From assembly GCF_039540515.1 (NCBI RefSeq), contig NZ_BAABFA010000011.1, forward strand, positions 124,001 through 188,000: 64,000 nucleotides of DNA. Direction: 5' to 3'. A model generated the notes under the pieces. That model made no database searches. It was not told the origin of the DNA and was given only the letters and a program-made list of their open reading frames with translations. A program made the translations under genes and the position numbers. This document shows, in pieces, positions 27,201 through 34,911 of the stretch; the stretch's first letter is position 1, and every line of letters starts with the position of its first letter. Origin of the DNA: Nemorincola caseinilytica. GTDB lineage: Bacteria > Bacteroidota > Bacteroidia > Chitinophagales > Chitinophagaceae.

Positions 27201-27329
27201 AATGTGCAGACCATATGGGACAATGCGGCCACTACAGGCGCAAGGTCGCTGTCGGGCCAGCTATACAGGACACCATCGGTACAGCTTTCTATAATGTACC
27301 GCCTTGGTGGCAACAGGAACAAAGAATAA
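24201..27329 (+). CDS. Dual-membrane-spanning anti-sigma-like protein with giant disordered linker and C-terminal barrel
   Basis: 1042 residues. Residues 1-52 are charged and cytoplasmic (IDDLVRQHLEGAEEQERAGAWLNM), probably binding the sigma factor encoded just upstream. One TM helix lies at ~53-71 with a positive-inside flank (KKR, RR). Residues ~80-826 are a low-complexity linker, first Asn/Thr-rich, then Ala/Thr/Gly/Lys-rich, with acidic patches near 640-770. Residues ~827-1042 alternate like outer-membrane beta strands (GGITAGVNSNFFG, YIFGFSYQVAP), ending in VQLSIMYRLGG. The layout equals that reported for Dma anti-sigma factors of Bacteroides thetaiotaomicron; here the linker is very long. 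Binding is inferred. Confidence 0.78.
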   Translation: MDKNLIRIDDLVRQHLEGAEEQERAGAWLNMRDLLDREMPQKKRIAAFYWRRLFGVVAAVSLVGTLAVGGYELSSIYRSNDNVPVVAMTGAPAASKESGRANMEVSSMDMENEPATAGNITVRGNSHIGGAARNNESAGAEAALATNNTTATNNNNTTNYNNTANNNPTSNNTTGSTTSTTGNNIQNNNNNTERSKNVTTKNITSANDRNSEHGTANNNRTQIERMGTASANAMHTDAVSSHNITANGNAGGTAYSGNISARRTARKDAATAGSKENIPGVETRKHIIADTRNDVVTTVGSRAVPDKPVTGDDVRARNNKTTNNNGHSTTGSRPRATAATTGSASVNADGSKPVAVSTAGRKNGTASHNVNNSETHKGNTAGATTGREASATATVTGRRRTRTAATSAATPAGRANNDQGTAGTVAANDNKAVATNDMHKTAGNNTTTPAGRGNDRSRQDIGVLNSSGPASMAAAATTADPSEKSIANKTTTATKAGTVSSNANGAHAKDGSVANSTGAKSGAAKANTTRATTTQQNAASVTTTTAAKDNKQANSGRATAGSNKSAVASAAGKKSSGVPNNTAAAAKQTSTASAGKETNAATPANANTYAAAKQNKAGVTGTDTKNAGTRSAANEDALASADGEEGTAQQKQDPDQKMITKMVVREREVKDNDNQITTKVDTLSMEKMNKEGVAKKDKDPAAPTAPAGKKGSNTAAAQEEETPAATAATTTTEENEGTGRRGRKRGRHHENNVAAGEENTLAASAEGMAEGEAVPAGAASATPAEEAASTAATTSESKAKKKASKHSGVSVLQRLSAAFNDVKTHATGARFTGGITAGVNSNFFGPSKMKGFQFGMTGNLEFSESWNIMAELKYFHRLNNNTIDDSYYAYTQVGGQYRRELIQNTYDFAAMHSVEMPLTIRYAKGNFNFYTGGNFLYTFSINTAAATMPSLTTQPTFVSAPGEDNTPKLNGETDFRSRFGLGYIFGFSYQVAPNTSLDLRNVQTIWDNAATTGARSLSGQLYRTPSVQLSIMYRLGGNRNKE

Positions 27330-27350
27330 ACTACAGTAAGGATATTTGTG

Positions 27351-27381
27351 ACAGAGGCCGCTTTTGATAAGCGGCCTCTGT
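27351..27381 (+). terminator. Hairpin after the long anti-sigma-like gene
   Basis: Perfect 11-bp stem ACAGAGGCCGC / GCGGCCTCTGT with a 9-base loop, but no T run after it. It lies upstream of the ATG at 27437, which argues against an earlier GTG start for that gene at 27380. Confidence 0.6.
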
Positions 27382-27436
27382 GCTATGTGAGGATGATGTA
27401 AGATACGATAGGCGTTTATTGCTTAATTTGTGCGCC

Positions 27437-28636
27437 ATGGCGCGTGGACGCAAACGTGTAAGGGAGCAGTATACGACACATAATGCGGTACACCTGGTAA
27501 GGGGTGGCGCACACTATTTCGATACCCTGGTAGATATTGCGGGCAGGGCCAGGTATTCCCTGCATTTCCAGACCTATATATTCGATGCCAATGAGACGGG
27601 CTTCCTGGTGGCCGATGCGTTGATGGCCGCCGCGCAGCGCGGTGTGCATGTATACCTGATGCTGGATGGGTATGCATCTCAGCATTTACCCAAAGAATTC
27701 ATCGGGAAGCTGCGGCAGGCTGGTGTACATTTCCGTTTCTTCGAACCACTGCTTTTTACCTATAAATATTACCTGGGCAGGCGCATGCATCATAAGATAC
27801 TTGTGGCAGATGCCTATGAATGCCTGGTAGGAGGGCTGAATGTAAGCGATAGATATAATGACATGCCGGATGCGCCCGCCTGGCTAGACTGGGCGCTGCA
27901 TGTAAAAGGTGAGGTGGCGCAAGACCTGCACAAGATATGTGTGCGCATGTGGCAGCGGTCTGTTTGGAAGCAGAAAAAATGCCTGCCGGATAGTATACCC
28001 TTGCCCCCAATGCCAAAAGAGGAGTGCATGGTGCGCATGAGCCGCAATGACTGGGTATATCGCCGTATAGATATATCGGTAAGTTATAGGCGCATGTTCA
28101 CGGATGCGCGGCAGTATGCCACTATAATGACAAGCTACTTCTGGCCGCCGCGCAGGTTGCTGCTGCGTATGGAGGCCGCGGCCCGCAGAGGTGTAAAAGT
28201 AAGGGTGATACTAACAGGACAGGCAGATGTGCCGCTGGCCAAATATGCCGAGCGCTACCTGTATAGGCGGTTGTTCCGCAGCAATATAGAGATATACGAA
28301 TACCAGCCCAATGTGCTTCATGCCAAGGTGGCCTTTCGCGATGATGAGTGGGCCACAATAGGCTCGTACAATGTGAACAACATAAGTGCATTTGCCAGTA
28401 TAGAGATGAACCTGGACGTGTATGACAAGGATGTGGCCACCCAACTGCGTGATGCGGTGAAGCAGATAGTGGTGAACGATTGCATACAGGTGAGGAAGGA
28501 GTCATACGAAATAGCTACGAACCCCATAAGGATGTTCCTGTACTACCTGTCTTACCGTATAGTACACCTGCTGTTCTTCCTGTTCACATTCTACTTCGAC
28601 CAGGTAAATAGGGAGCGCAGAGGCAGGGAGCGCTAG
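27437..28636 (+). CDS. Phospholipase D-family cardiolipin-synthase-like protein
   Basis: 399 residues from ATG 27437. Two HKD motifs are seen: MHHKILVADAYECLVGG (HxK...D, ~117-133) and LHAKVAFRDDEWATIGS (~293-309). The second has HxK and Asp. This gives the two halves of the PLD active site. There is no N-terminal TM pair as in ClsA; a hydrophobic helix near the C-terminus (IVHLLFFLFTFYF) could attach it to the membrane. It could make cardiolipin or another phosphatidyl transfer product (ClsB-like). Its TAG stop overlaps the stop of the convergent gene in a shared CTAG. Confidence 0.85.
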   Translation: MARGRKRVREQYTTHNAVHLVRGGAHYFDTLVDIAGRARYSLHFQTYIFDANETGFLVADALMAAAQRGVHVYLMLDGYASQHLPKEFIGKLRQAGVHFRFFEPLLFTYKYYLGRRMHHKILVADAYECLVGGLNVSDRYNDMPDAPAWLDWALHVKGEVAQDLHKICVRMWQRSVWKQKKCLPDSIPLPPMPKEECMVRMSRNDWVYRRIDISVSYRRMFTDARQYATIMTSYFWPPRRLLLRMEAAARRGVKVRVILTGQADVPLAKYAERYLYRRLFRSNIEIYEYQPNVLHAKVAFRDDEWATIGSYNVNNISAFASIEMNLDVYDKDVATQLRDAVKQIVVNDCIQVRKESYEIATNPIRMFLYYLSYRIVHLLFFLFTFYFDQVNRERRGRER

Positions 28637-29391
28637 GTGGCTAGCTGCTTGTACAGCACCTCTATACCTGCTGCAAATACCAGTACGGCCGTAAGCCTGC
28701 GTATGAGCGCAGGGCTTAGTTTGGCGATGCCGAGGCGCGAACCCAGTTGCCCACCTGCAAGTACAGCAATAGCGAGTAGTGCGATGCGTGTAGTGTCTAC
28801 CGATGTTTGCAGTGAACTAAGCTGCCCGGCCAGCCCGGCAATGGAATTGATGAGAATGAAGAAACTGGCGGTCGCAGCTATTTTCTTTGGCGTATCCCAA
28901 TGCAGGAGGTTGAGCACAGGGGCAAGGAATATACCACCGCCTATACTTACCATACCCGATAGCAGGCCTATGCTGCCGCCCAGCAGCGCATCGCGCAGGT
29001 AATTGGGCTTTGTATCATGGTCTTTCAATGGTACATCGGTCTTTGATGGCTGCAGCCAAAGGAAGATACCTGCCATAATGAGGCATGTGCCCAGTAGCAC
29101 AAAGAATGTGGCCTGGCTTACATGCAGCCGCGCCCCTATGAAAGACATAGGCACACTGGCAATAGCGATGGGTAGTACCTTGCTGAACTGTAGCTCCCTC
29201 CGGCGGATGAATAAGAATGTGCCGCCCGTGACCACAATGATGTTGCAGACAAGAGCCGTGAGCTTCATCTCGTACCTGGGCACTGCATAGAGCGCAAGGA
29301 TGGCCAGGTAGCTGGAACCGCCACCAAAACCTACCGATGCATATATGAATGCAATGGTGAGGAAAAAGAAAAGTAGCTCGGGGTGTGGCAT
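28633..29391 (-). CDS. TSUP/TauE-SafE-family membrane transporter
   Basis: 252 residues, about eight hydrophobic helices in two related halves: the first ends near YLAILALYAVPRYEMK, and the second contains GLLSGMVSIGGGIFLAPVL, the family's repeated GxGGG-type signature, here IGGGIF and FGGGSSY. These transporters export sulfite, sulfonates or organic acids. It is the last of a minus-strand run with the permease and hldA genes, 43 bases after hldA. Substrate unknown. Its stop shares a CTAG with the convergent gene. Confidence 0.87.
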   Translation of the reverse strand: MPHPELLFFFLTIAFIYASVGFGGGSSYLAILALYAVPRYEMKLTALVCNIIVVTGGTFLFIRRRELQFSKVLPIAIASVPMSFIGARLHVSQATFFVLLGTCLIMAGIFLWLQPSKTDVPLKDHDTKPNYLRDALLGGSIGLLSGMVSIGGGIFLAPVLNLLHWDTPKKIAATASFFILINSIAGLAGQLSSLQTSVDTTRIALLAIAVLAGGQLGSRLGIAKLSPALIRRLTAVLVFAAGIEVLYKQLAT

Positions 29392-29434
29392 AGATACAGG
29401 GCCTTTGGTGTCGATGGCAAAGTATAGTGAACCA

Positions 29435-30436
29435 TTATTGTGATGGCAGCAGCCTGCAGCACTCTTCCCGCAGCTTGTTCTTATCTATGGCCACTACGCC
29501 TGCTTCTTCGCATACTATACCACCTGCTATATTGGATATGGCGGCCATCAGTGCCGGGTCTTTCGTGAGGGTGTACACAAGAGTGGCCGTAGCTACTACG
29601 GTATCGCCCGCCCCGGAAACATCGGCTATATTGCGGATGTGCGACGGCAGTATGGCCGAATGACCCTCCTTGTTGTAATACACACCTTTTTCGGACAGGG
29701 TTATGAATGTCACCTCATGGCCCAGCTCTTTGTGCAGTATGGTATGTGCTTCGTCAAGCTCGGAGGTGGTAACATTGTTAATGTCCAGGTGCAGGCCCTC
29801 GCGTACTTCTTTCAGATTCGGTTTGAAGATGGTCACATCTTTGTACGATAGGAAGTTCCTGCGTTTGGGGTCTACTACGGTCACTATACCTATCTCACGG
29901 CAGTGAGCGGTTATGTGGCGTATCACATTTTCCTTCAGTACCCCTTTATTATAGTCTTCGAATATGAGCGCCTGTGGTTTTACCTTTTGCAGGTACTGCA
30001 GCACCTTGTCTATGAAGGGGTGCTCTTCCTCGGTATGCAGGTCGTCGGTCACTTCATCGTCCAGGCGCAGCATTTGCTGGTTGCGGCTCAGGATGCGTAC
30101 CTTGGTAGTGGTGAGGCGTTTGCGGCTCTTTGCCACCAGCGATGTATCTATGCCTGCATCATTGGCCAGCGACACCAGGGTTTCACCGTTGGCGTCTTCA
30201 CCCACTATACTGGCCAGTGTCACCTTTGCCCCCAGCGAGCGGCAGTTGAGCGCCACATTGGCCGCGCCACCCAGCCTGCTTTCCCTGCGCGATATAGCCA
30301 CTACCGGCACGGGCGCCTCGGGCGATATGCGGTCCACATGTCCCCACCAGTAGTTATCCAGCATCACATCGCCTACCACTACTACATGCATATCCTGCAT
30401 GCGGGCGAACAGTTCTTTCGATCTTTCTTTGTTCAT
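29435..30436 (-). CDS. hldA: D-glycero-beta-D-manno-heptose-7-phosphate kinase
   Basis: 333 residues from ATG 30436, which overlaps the permease stop as ATGA; the open frame to 30541 lies inside the permease gene. This is a PfkB-family kinase of the RfaE domain I type: start VVVVGDVMLDNYWWGHVDRISPEAPVPV, LGGAANVALN and the C-terminal DVSGAGDTVVA anion-hole/catalytic Asp motif. It phosphorylates heptose-7-phosphate at O1 for ADP-heptose and LPS core synthesis. It lacks the nucleotidyltransferase domain fused in E. coli HldE, so a separate HldC-like enzyme is expected elsewhere. Confidence 0.92.
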   Translation of the reverse strand: MNKERSKELFARMQDMHVVVVGDVMLDNYWWGHVDRISPEAPVPVVAISRRESRLGGAANVALNCRSLGAKVTLASIVGEDANGETLVSLANDAGIDTSLVAKSRKRLTTTKVRILSRNQQMLRLDDEVTDDLHTEEEHPFIDKVLQYLQKVKPQALIFEDYNKGVLKENVIRHITAHCREIGIVTVVDPKRRNFLSYKDVTIFKPNLKEVREGLHLDINNVTTSELDEAHTILHKELGHEVTFITLSEKGVYYNKEGHSAILPSHIRNIADVSGAGDTVVATATLVYTLTKDPALMAAISNIAGGIVCEEAGVVAIDKNKLREECCRLLPSQ

Positions 30437-31866
30437 TTTATGGTCCTTCTTTGCAGCATTTTGTATAGTGGCAGTCCCATCACTACTATCAACAGGCCGG
30501 GCCAGGTATACAAAGGCTTGTATTTGAGCAGCACTATGCATATGAACGATGCCAGCGCTATATAAACAGCAGGTATGACGGGGTAGCCAAAGGCCTTATA
30601 GGGCCTTGGGTGATGGGGCATGGTGCGCCTGAGCTTGAATATGCCGCCAATGGTAAGTATATAGAAGAGCAGCACCGTGAAGATGATGAAATCGAGCAGG
30701 TTGCCGTACTGGCCGCTAAGGCACAGCAGCGATGCCCATATGCACTGCATCCACAGGGCGCGGGCGGGTACATCCTTGCTATTGAGCGTACCTGCAGCAG
30801 GCAGGAAGAGGCCATCCTTTGCCATGGTATAGTATACCCTGGCGCCAGACAGTATAAGACCGTTGTTGCAGCCGAAGGTGGATATCATGATGAGGAGGGC
30901 TATGATCTTGGCACCATCGTCGCCGAATATCTTGAGGGCAGCGGCAGTGGCCACACGGTCGCTGGGGGCATGGGCTATCTCGGGTATGCTCATCACATTG
31001 AGGTACATGAGGTTCATGCACACATATATGAGGGTGACCACAAGAGTGCCTATGAAGAGGCTAAGGCCTATGTTGCGCTCGGGGCGTTTCATTTCCCCGG
31101 CTATGAAGGTGACACTGTTCCATGCATCGCTGGAGAAGAGCGAGCCTACCATAGCAGTGCAGATGGCTATGACCAATGTAAGGGGAGAGAGGCTTTGGTG
31201 CATGATGGCACCCATATCCTTACTGATGCTTTTGGCGCTCCAGGCATCGGTCCAGTTGTTGTTCCATATGCTGCCGTCTTTGAAAAGGAAGAAGCCGAAC
31301 AATATGAGACCCGCCATAGCGGCCAGCTTGGCAAAAGTGAAGAAGAACTGTATCCATTTGCCGCTCTTTACGCCCCGGGTATTAATGTAGGTGAGCAATA
31401 TCACGGTAGCGATACCCGTAAGCTGCGCGGCAGATATATGGAAGCCATCGGCAGTGCCCATCAGCAGGTTCTCGTCGCCAAGGGAAGGGAAAAGGTAGCC
31501 TGCGAATTTGCCGAAGGCCACACCTACCGCAGCTATAGTACCTGTTTGTATAACGGCGAAGAACGACCAGCCATATAGAAAGCCATAGAGCTTGCCAAAG
31601 GCCTCGCGAAGGTAGACGTACTGGCCACCTGCGTGGGGGAACATGCCACTGAGCTCGCCATAGCTGAGGGCGGCTGTAAGGGTGATGAAGCCCGAAAGCA
31701 GCCATACTACCACCAGCCAGCCCGCACTGCCCACATCGCGGGCTATACCTGCGCTAACTATGAATATGCCTGAGCCTATCATAGAGCCTATGACCAGCAG
31801 GGCGCCATCGAGCAGTGTGAGCGATCGTTGAAAACGGGTGTCTGTACCGGGTGCCTGGTCGTTCAA
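30433..31866 (-). CDS. APC-family amino-acid permease
   Basis: 477 residues with about 12 TM helices. The first helix contains GSMIGSGIFIVSAGIARDVG, the broken-helix GSG motif that binds the amino-acid backbone in APC transporters. Helix 3 holds GELSGMFPHAGGQYVYLREAFG, typical of the family and similar to LAT/SteT-type exchangers. It imports or exchanges amino acids across the inner membrane. It is coupled with hldA by an ATGA overlap, though no functional link is obvious. No clear -7 box is seen upstream of its start. Confidence 0.93.
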   Translation of the reverse strand: MNDQAPGTDTRFQRSLTLLDGALLVIGSMIGSGIFIVSAGIARDVGSAGWLVVVWLLSGFITLTAALSYGELSGMFPHAGGQYVYLREAFGKLYGFLYGWSFFAVIQTGTIAAVGVAFGKFAGYLFPSLGDENLLMGTADGFHISAAQLTGIATVILLTYINTRGVKSGKWIQFFFTFAKLAAMAGLILFGFFLFKDGSIWNNNWTDAWSAKSISKDMGAIMHQSLSPLTLVIAICTAMVGSLFSSDAWNSVTFIAGEMKRPERNIGLSLFIGTLVVTLIYVCMNLMYLNVMSIPEIAHAPSDRVATAAALKIFGDDGAKIIALLIMISTFGCNNGLILSGARVYYTMAKDGLFLPAAGTLNSKDVPARALWMQCIWASLLCLSGQYGNLLDFIIFTVLLFYILTIGGIFKLRRTMPHHPRPYKAFGYPVIPAVYIALASFICIVLLKYKPLYTWPGLLIVVMGLPLYKMLQRRTIK

Positions 31867-31901
31867 GGAATGATGTTTTCAGAAATATACTACATTCTTC
31901 C

Positions 31902-32504
31902 TTATTTCTTCTGTGCTTCTTTTTTCGCAGCCTCGTTCAGGCCGTTCACCACATCATCGGTAATGTTGTGCGCCGCACCCGCATAAAGTATAGAAGAGCC
32001 ACTGCCTGCATAGGACATGATGAAATCGTAGTGGTGTGTCTTGTTGTATTCGGCCAGGTAGGCGTTGAGGCGTTTCTTGAGGTCGGTATTGAATTCTTCC
32101 TGCTCTTTCATGAGTTGCTCTGTAAGCGACTGTTTGCGCGATTCCAGTGTCTGCTGCATCTGCATCAGGCGTTTGTTGGCCGCTTCATATTCTGTCTGTG
32201 TCAGCGAGTTCGACTGGGCCTTTTTCTGTATCTCGTAGGCATCGTTCTGCATCTGGGCATAAGAGCGCTGCAGTTCGTTCTCCATCTGTGCCTGGCGCTT
32301 TTTGAAATCCTCGCTTCTTGTTTTCAGCAGGTCGTATTTCGCCTCCAGCGAGTCTATATCCACATAGGCTATATTAGAGCCGCCGGTGGTAGCAACAGGT
32401 GCGGTCTCTTTGGCGGGCTTTTCTTTTTGCGAGAAATGCATACCTGCAAGCGCCAGTACACCTATAAAAGATAATACGCTGAGTATGGTAGCTAAGTTTT
32501 TCAT
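31902..32504 (-). CDS. OmpH/Skp-family periplasmic chaperone
   Basis: 200 residues. An N-terminal membrane or signal helix (ATILSVLSFIGVLALAGMHF) is followed by a short linker and the OmpH start NIAYVDIDSLEAKYDLLK. Then come two long helices, rich in Gln, Lys and Glu (~65-150), that form the Skp tentacles, and the closing strand DFIMSYAGSGSSILYAG. Skp-type proteins carry unfolded outer-membrane proteins through the periplasm. The first helix lacks a clear cleavage site, so it may stay membrane-attached. It is transcribed from a box at 32542-32549. Confidence 0.87.
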   Translation of the reverse strand: MKNLATILSVLSFIGVLALAGMHFSQKEKPAKETAPVATTGGSNIAYVDIDSLEAKYDLLKTRSEDFKKRQAQMENELQRSYAQMQNDAYEIQKKAQSNSLTQTEYEAANKRLMQMQQTLESRKQSLTEQLMKEQEEFNTDLKKRLNAYLAEYNKTHHYDFIMSYAGSGSSILYAGAAHNITDDVVNGLNEAAKKEAQKK

Positions 32505-32541
32505 TCTGTATAAGAAGTGGCTTTTCAGTACGTTCAGGCCT

Positions 32542-32549
32542 CAAAAATA
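32542..32549 (-). promoter_or_regulatory. -7 box of the OmpH/Skp gene
   Basis: CAAAAATA on the plus strand, TATTTTTG on the minus strand, fits TAnnTTTG, 37 bases before the start codon. Confidence 0.5.
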
Positions 32550-32696
32550 TACGGTATGGCAAGACCATAACTGTATATGTCTCTTAAAATTGTCACAATA
32601 AATAATAGAGCGGGGATATCCGCCTATGGGTATATGTGGCAAAGGTAGCCGGCTGTTACACATTGCTACGGGTATAGACCCGGAATGTGTTGTGAC

Positions 32697-32912
32697 CTAG
32701 TAAATGGTACAGTTCCATACTTCGCCGATAACGGTCGTGTCGTACTGGCTGCATATTTCCTGTGCTTTTGCCTCGCTCTGTATACCAAGATCTCTTGTAA
32801 GCCTTACCTGGTTGTTAAAAGTGCAATTGCAACGGTAAGACCTCTTGCAGGACGATACGGAGAGCAAAGTGCCCACCAGCATTGCAGAAACTATGTAAAC
32901 AGCCTTTCTCAT
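32697..32912 (-). CDS. Small Cys-containing lipoprotein
   Basis: 71 residues. A lipoprotein signal peptide ends in LLSVSSC (Cys ~22), followed by a 49-residue mature part with three further Cys after the lipid site (RCNCTF, EICSQY, VWNC), which may form disulfides. It would be attached to a membrane facing the periplasm or the cell surface. The spacing of Cys and hydrophobic residues gives no family I can name. Its start lies 38 bases from the divergent GNAT promoter. Confidence 0.72.
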   Translation of the reverse strand: MRKAVYIVSAMLVGTLLSVSSCKRSYRCNCTFNNQVRLTRDLGIQSEAKAQEICSQYDTTVIGEVWNCTIY

Positions 32913-32949
32913 AATGGTCGATCGAAATGAAAAGCGAATTTAGTTTATT

Positions 32950-32957
32950 TATCTTTG
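32950..32957 (+). promoter_or_regulatory. -7 box of the GNAT-tonB-like operon
   Basis: TATCTTTG, an exact TAnnTTTG match. It lies inside the longest possible GNAT frame (ATG 32927), so transcription would begin after that ATG and a later start must be used. Confidence 0.55.
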
Positions 32958-33010
32958 AACAGGAAATCATTCGGCCTGTTTTTGGCCTCATACTTTCAGA
33001 TCGTGATCAT

Positions 33011-33520
33011 TTGGATATAACAGCAGCCCATACGGGGCATATACCCGTTATAATGGCCATTACCCATGAGGTATGGCCACCCACATATGTACCTATAATA
33101 GGCGAGGCGCAGGTAAGCTATATGCTGGGCCTGTTCTATACACCCGAGGCGCTGACCCGCCAGATAACAGAGGATGGGCACAGGTTCATAATAGGGTACA
33201 AAGAAGGCAGGGCAGTGGCATTCGCTTCTTACTCGGCAATAGAGCCCTGTATCTACAAGCTGCATAAGCTGTATATACTACCGGGCATGCAGGGGCAGGG
33301 AATAGGCCGCGGTATGATAGACCATATAGTGACCGAGATACGGCAAAAATGTATGGTGGCAGAATTGCGCCTGAATGTGAACATACACAATGCGCAGGCC
33401 ATAACATTCTACAACAGGTATGGCTTTCGCCACCTGAGGGATGAGGACATAGATATAGGCGGCGGCTACTTTATGAACGACCATGTACTGTACCTGGCAA
33501 TAAACACCGAAAGAAAATGA
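33011..33520 (+). CDS. GNAT-family N-acetyltransferase
   Basis: About 169 residues from a TTG at 33011 (MDITAAHTGHIPVIMAITHEVW); an ATG at 32927 lies before the promoter box and the ATG at 33053 would cut the first strand. The acetyl-CoA loop is LPGMQGQGIGRGMID (Q-x-x-G-x-G type), and the C-terminal part has the motif B strand ELRLNVNIHNAQAITFYNRYGF. It transfers an acetyl group to an amine; the substrate is unknown. The stop overlaps the next start in ATGATG. Confidence 0.85.
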   Translation: MDITAAHTGHIPVIMAITHEVWPPTYVPIIGEAQVSYMLGLFYTPEALTRQITEDGHRFIIGYKEGRAVAFASYSAIEPCIYKLHKLYILPGMQGQGIGRGMIDHIVTEIRQKCMVAELRLNVNIHNAQAITFYNRYGFRHLRDEDIDIGGGYFMNDHVLYLAINTERK

Positions 33521-33990
33521 TGACCAGAAATATAGCAGCACTATTGCTGGCAATGTGCGCGATGCACACAGCCTATGCCCAACTCCCTGCCAATGCTATG
33601 GCAACGATACCCACAGCCGATAATACGATATACGACACGGTGGATGTGGTGGCGAAACCACAGTTCGAGATGAACAGGTTTCTGGCGAACAGCATCAATT
33701 ATCCGGATGTGGCAAGGGAGAATGATATACAAGGCAGGGTAATAGTGCGGTTCGTGGTGAATGTGGATAGCACTATAACAGATATTGAAATAATGCGCTC
33801 ACCACATGAGCTATTGTCAGCCGAGGTCCTGCGGGTAGTGCATAATATGCCCGTATGGGAGCCGGCAAAGCTGAATGGAAGGCCGGTAAGGTCTCGTTTC
33901 TATCTGCCAGTGGTATTCAAGTTGGAAGGGGGCAGAAAAAAGAAACACAGTAAGCAGAAGGATACGGGGGAAGAGGGTGTGTGGGAGTAA
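33517..33990 (+). CDS. Exported TonB C-terminal-domain protein
   Basis: 157 residues. Signal peptide MTRNIAALLLAMCAMHTAYA, then a TonB_C fold: INYPDVARENDIQGRVIVRFVV, a central strand pair and MPVWEPAKLNGRPVRSRFYLPVVF. Unlike the TonB encoded at 34074 it has no membrane anchor or Pro-rich spacer, so it cannot work as a classic energy transducer alone; it may be a periplasmic helper or a decoy. A basic tail (KKKHSKQK) follows. It overlaps the GNAT gene and ends before a 36-base palindrome. Confidence 0.82.
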   Translation: MMTRNIAALLLAMCAMHTAYAQLPANAMATIPTADNTIYDTVDVVAKPQFEMNRFLANSINYPDVARENDIQGRVIVRFVVNVDSTITDIEIMRSPHELLSAEVLRVVHNMPVWEPAKLNGRPVRSRFYLPVVFKLEGGRKKKHSKQKDTGEEGVWE

Positions 33991-34012
33991 AGTATAAAGT
34001 GCCGGATACTAC

Positions 34013-34048
34013 AAAAGCAGAGGGCCGCGATCGCGGCCCTCTGCTTTT
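34013..34048. terminator. Bidirectional terminator, perfect 36-base palindrome
   Basis: AAAAGCAGAGGGCCGCGA and its exact reverse complement meet at 34030/34031, ending in TTTT on each strand. It lies between two convergent TonB-type genes and includes the GCGATCGC sequence at its centre. Confidence 0.88.
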
Positions 34049-34073
34049 GTAACGAATATGTGCAGGTATGCAA

Positions 34074-34865
34074 TTACTCTAGTGTGAACACGATAGGCAG
34101 GTTGAAGAAAACCTTTACAGGCTTACCGTTCTGCTTACCGGGTTTCCAAGGGGGCATGCTCTTTACCACGCGTACAGCTTCTTCATCGCAGCCGCCGCCT
34201 ATGCCGCGTACTACAGATACTTCGCTGATCTTGCCGTCTTCGTTCACAACGAACTTCACCACTACGCGGCCTGAGATACCACCATCACGGGCTGCTGCAG
34301 GATAGTTCAGTTTATCCTGAAGATATTTGTTGATATCGCCCTCGAAAGTAGGCATCTGCTCCACATAAGTGAATATCTGTGGTGGTGGTGGCGCCTCTAC
34401 CACACCGGTACCTGTAGATGGCTCTACTATACCCGGATCGAGCGCGTTAGGGTCGCCTTCCTGGGTAGTTTTGCCCGATGCTACTATCTCCTTCTGTGGT
34501 GGTGGTACTTCTTCTTCCTTCACTTCTTCGTCCTTCTTTATGACCGGCGGTGTGAATTTTACCGTCGGCTTCACCGGAGGTGGCGGGGGAGGAGGGGGCG
34601 GTGGTGGTGGCTTATTGGGGTCTATTGGCGGCGGTTCGGCCAGTGTTACCTGCTTGGGTATGTACACTTCCTTCTTCGGAGCCTTCATATTCTTGGCTAT
34701 GAAAGCGTATGCACCTATGCCCATACCTATAGCCAGCAGCACCAGCATTGCACGACCCACCCGTTTGGGGTAGTTCTTACGCAGCTCATAGCCTCCGTAT
34801 GTTTTATTGCGGCCATCGAATATGATATCGAGATAGTCGCTGGTGAGAATTTTATTGATATCCAT
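34074..34865 (-). CDS. tonB: TonB energy transducer
   Basis: 263 residues. N-terminal segment ILTSDYLDIIFDGRNKTYGGYELRKNYPKR, typical of Bacteroidota TonB, then one TM helix (~38-56, MLVLLAIGMGIGAYAFIA), a Pro-rich spacer with a run of about a dozen Pro near 85-97 and acidic/Lys patches, and the C-terminal TonB domain (LNYPAAARDGGISGRVVVKFVV, MPPWKPGKQNGKPV). It passes proton-motive energy from ExbB/ExbD to outer-membrane receptors. It is the last gene of the exbB-exbD-exbD-tonB operon. Confidence 0.93.
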   Translation of the reverse strand: MDINKILTSDYLDIIFDGRNKTYGGYELRKNYPKRVGRAMLVLLAIGMGIGAYAFIAKNMKAPKKEVYIPKQVTLAEPPPIDPNKPPPPPPPPPPPPVKPTVKFTPPVIKKDEEVKEEEVPPPQKEIVASGKTTQEGDPNALDPGIVEPSTGTGVVEAPPPPQIFTYVEQMPTFEGDINKYLQDKLNYPAAARDGGISGRVVVKFVVNEDGKISEVSVVRGIGGGCDEEAVRVVKSMPPWKPGKQNGKPVKVFFNLPIVFTLE

Positions 34866-34911
34866 TTTTACCTTTTGTTGTAAGTTATTTTCTGTGATAA
34901 CTTAATTTGAA

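Noticed and set aside
32927..33010. Longer N-terminus of the GNAT protein
   Set aside because: A TAnnTTTG box at 32950-32957 lies inside it and the family begins near 33011.
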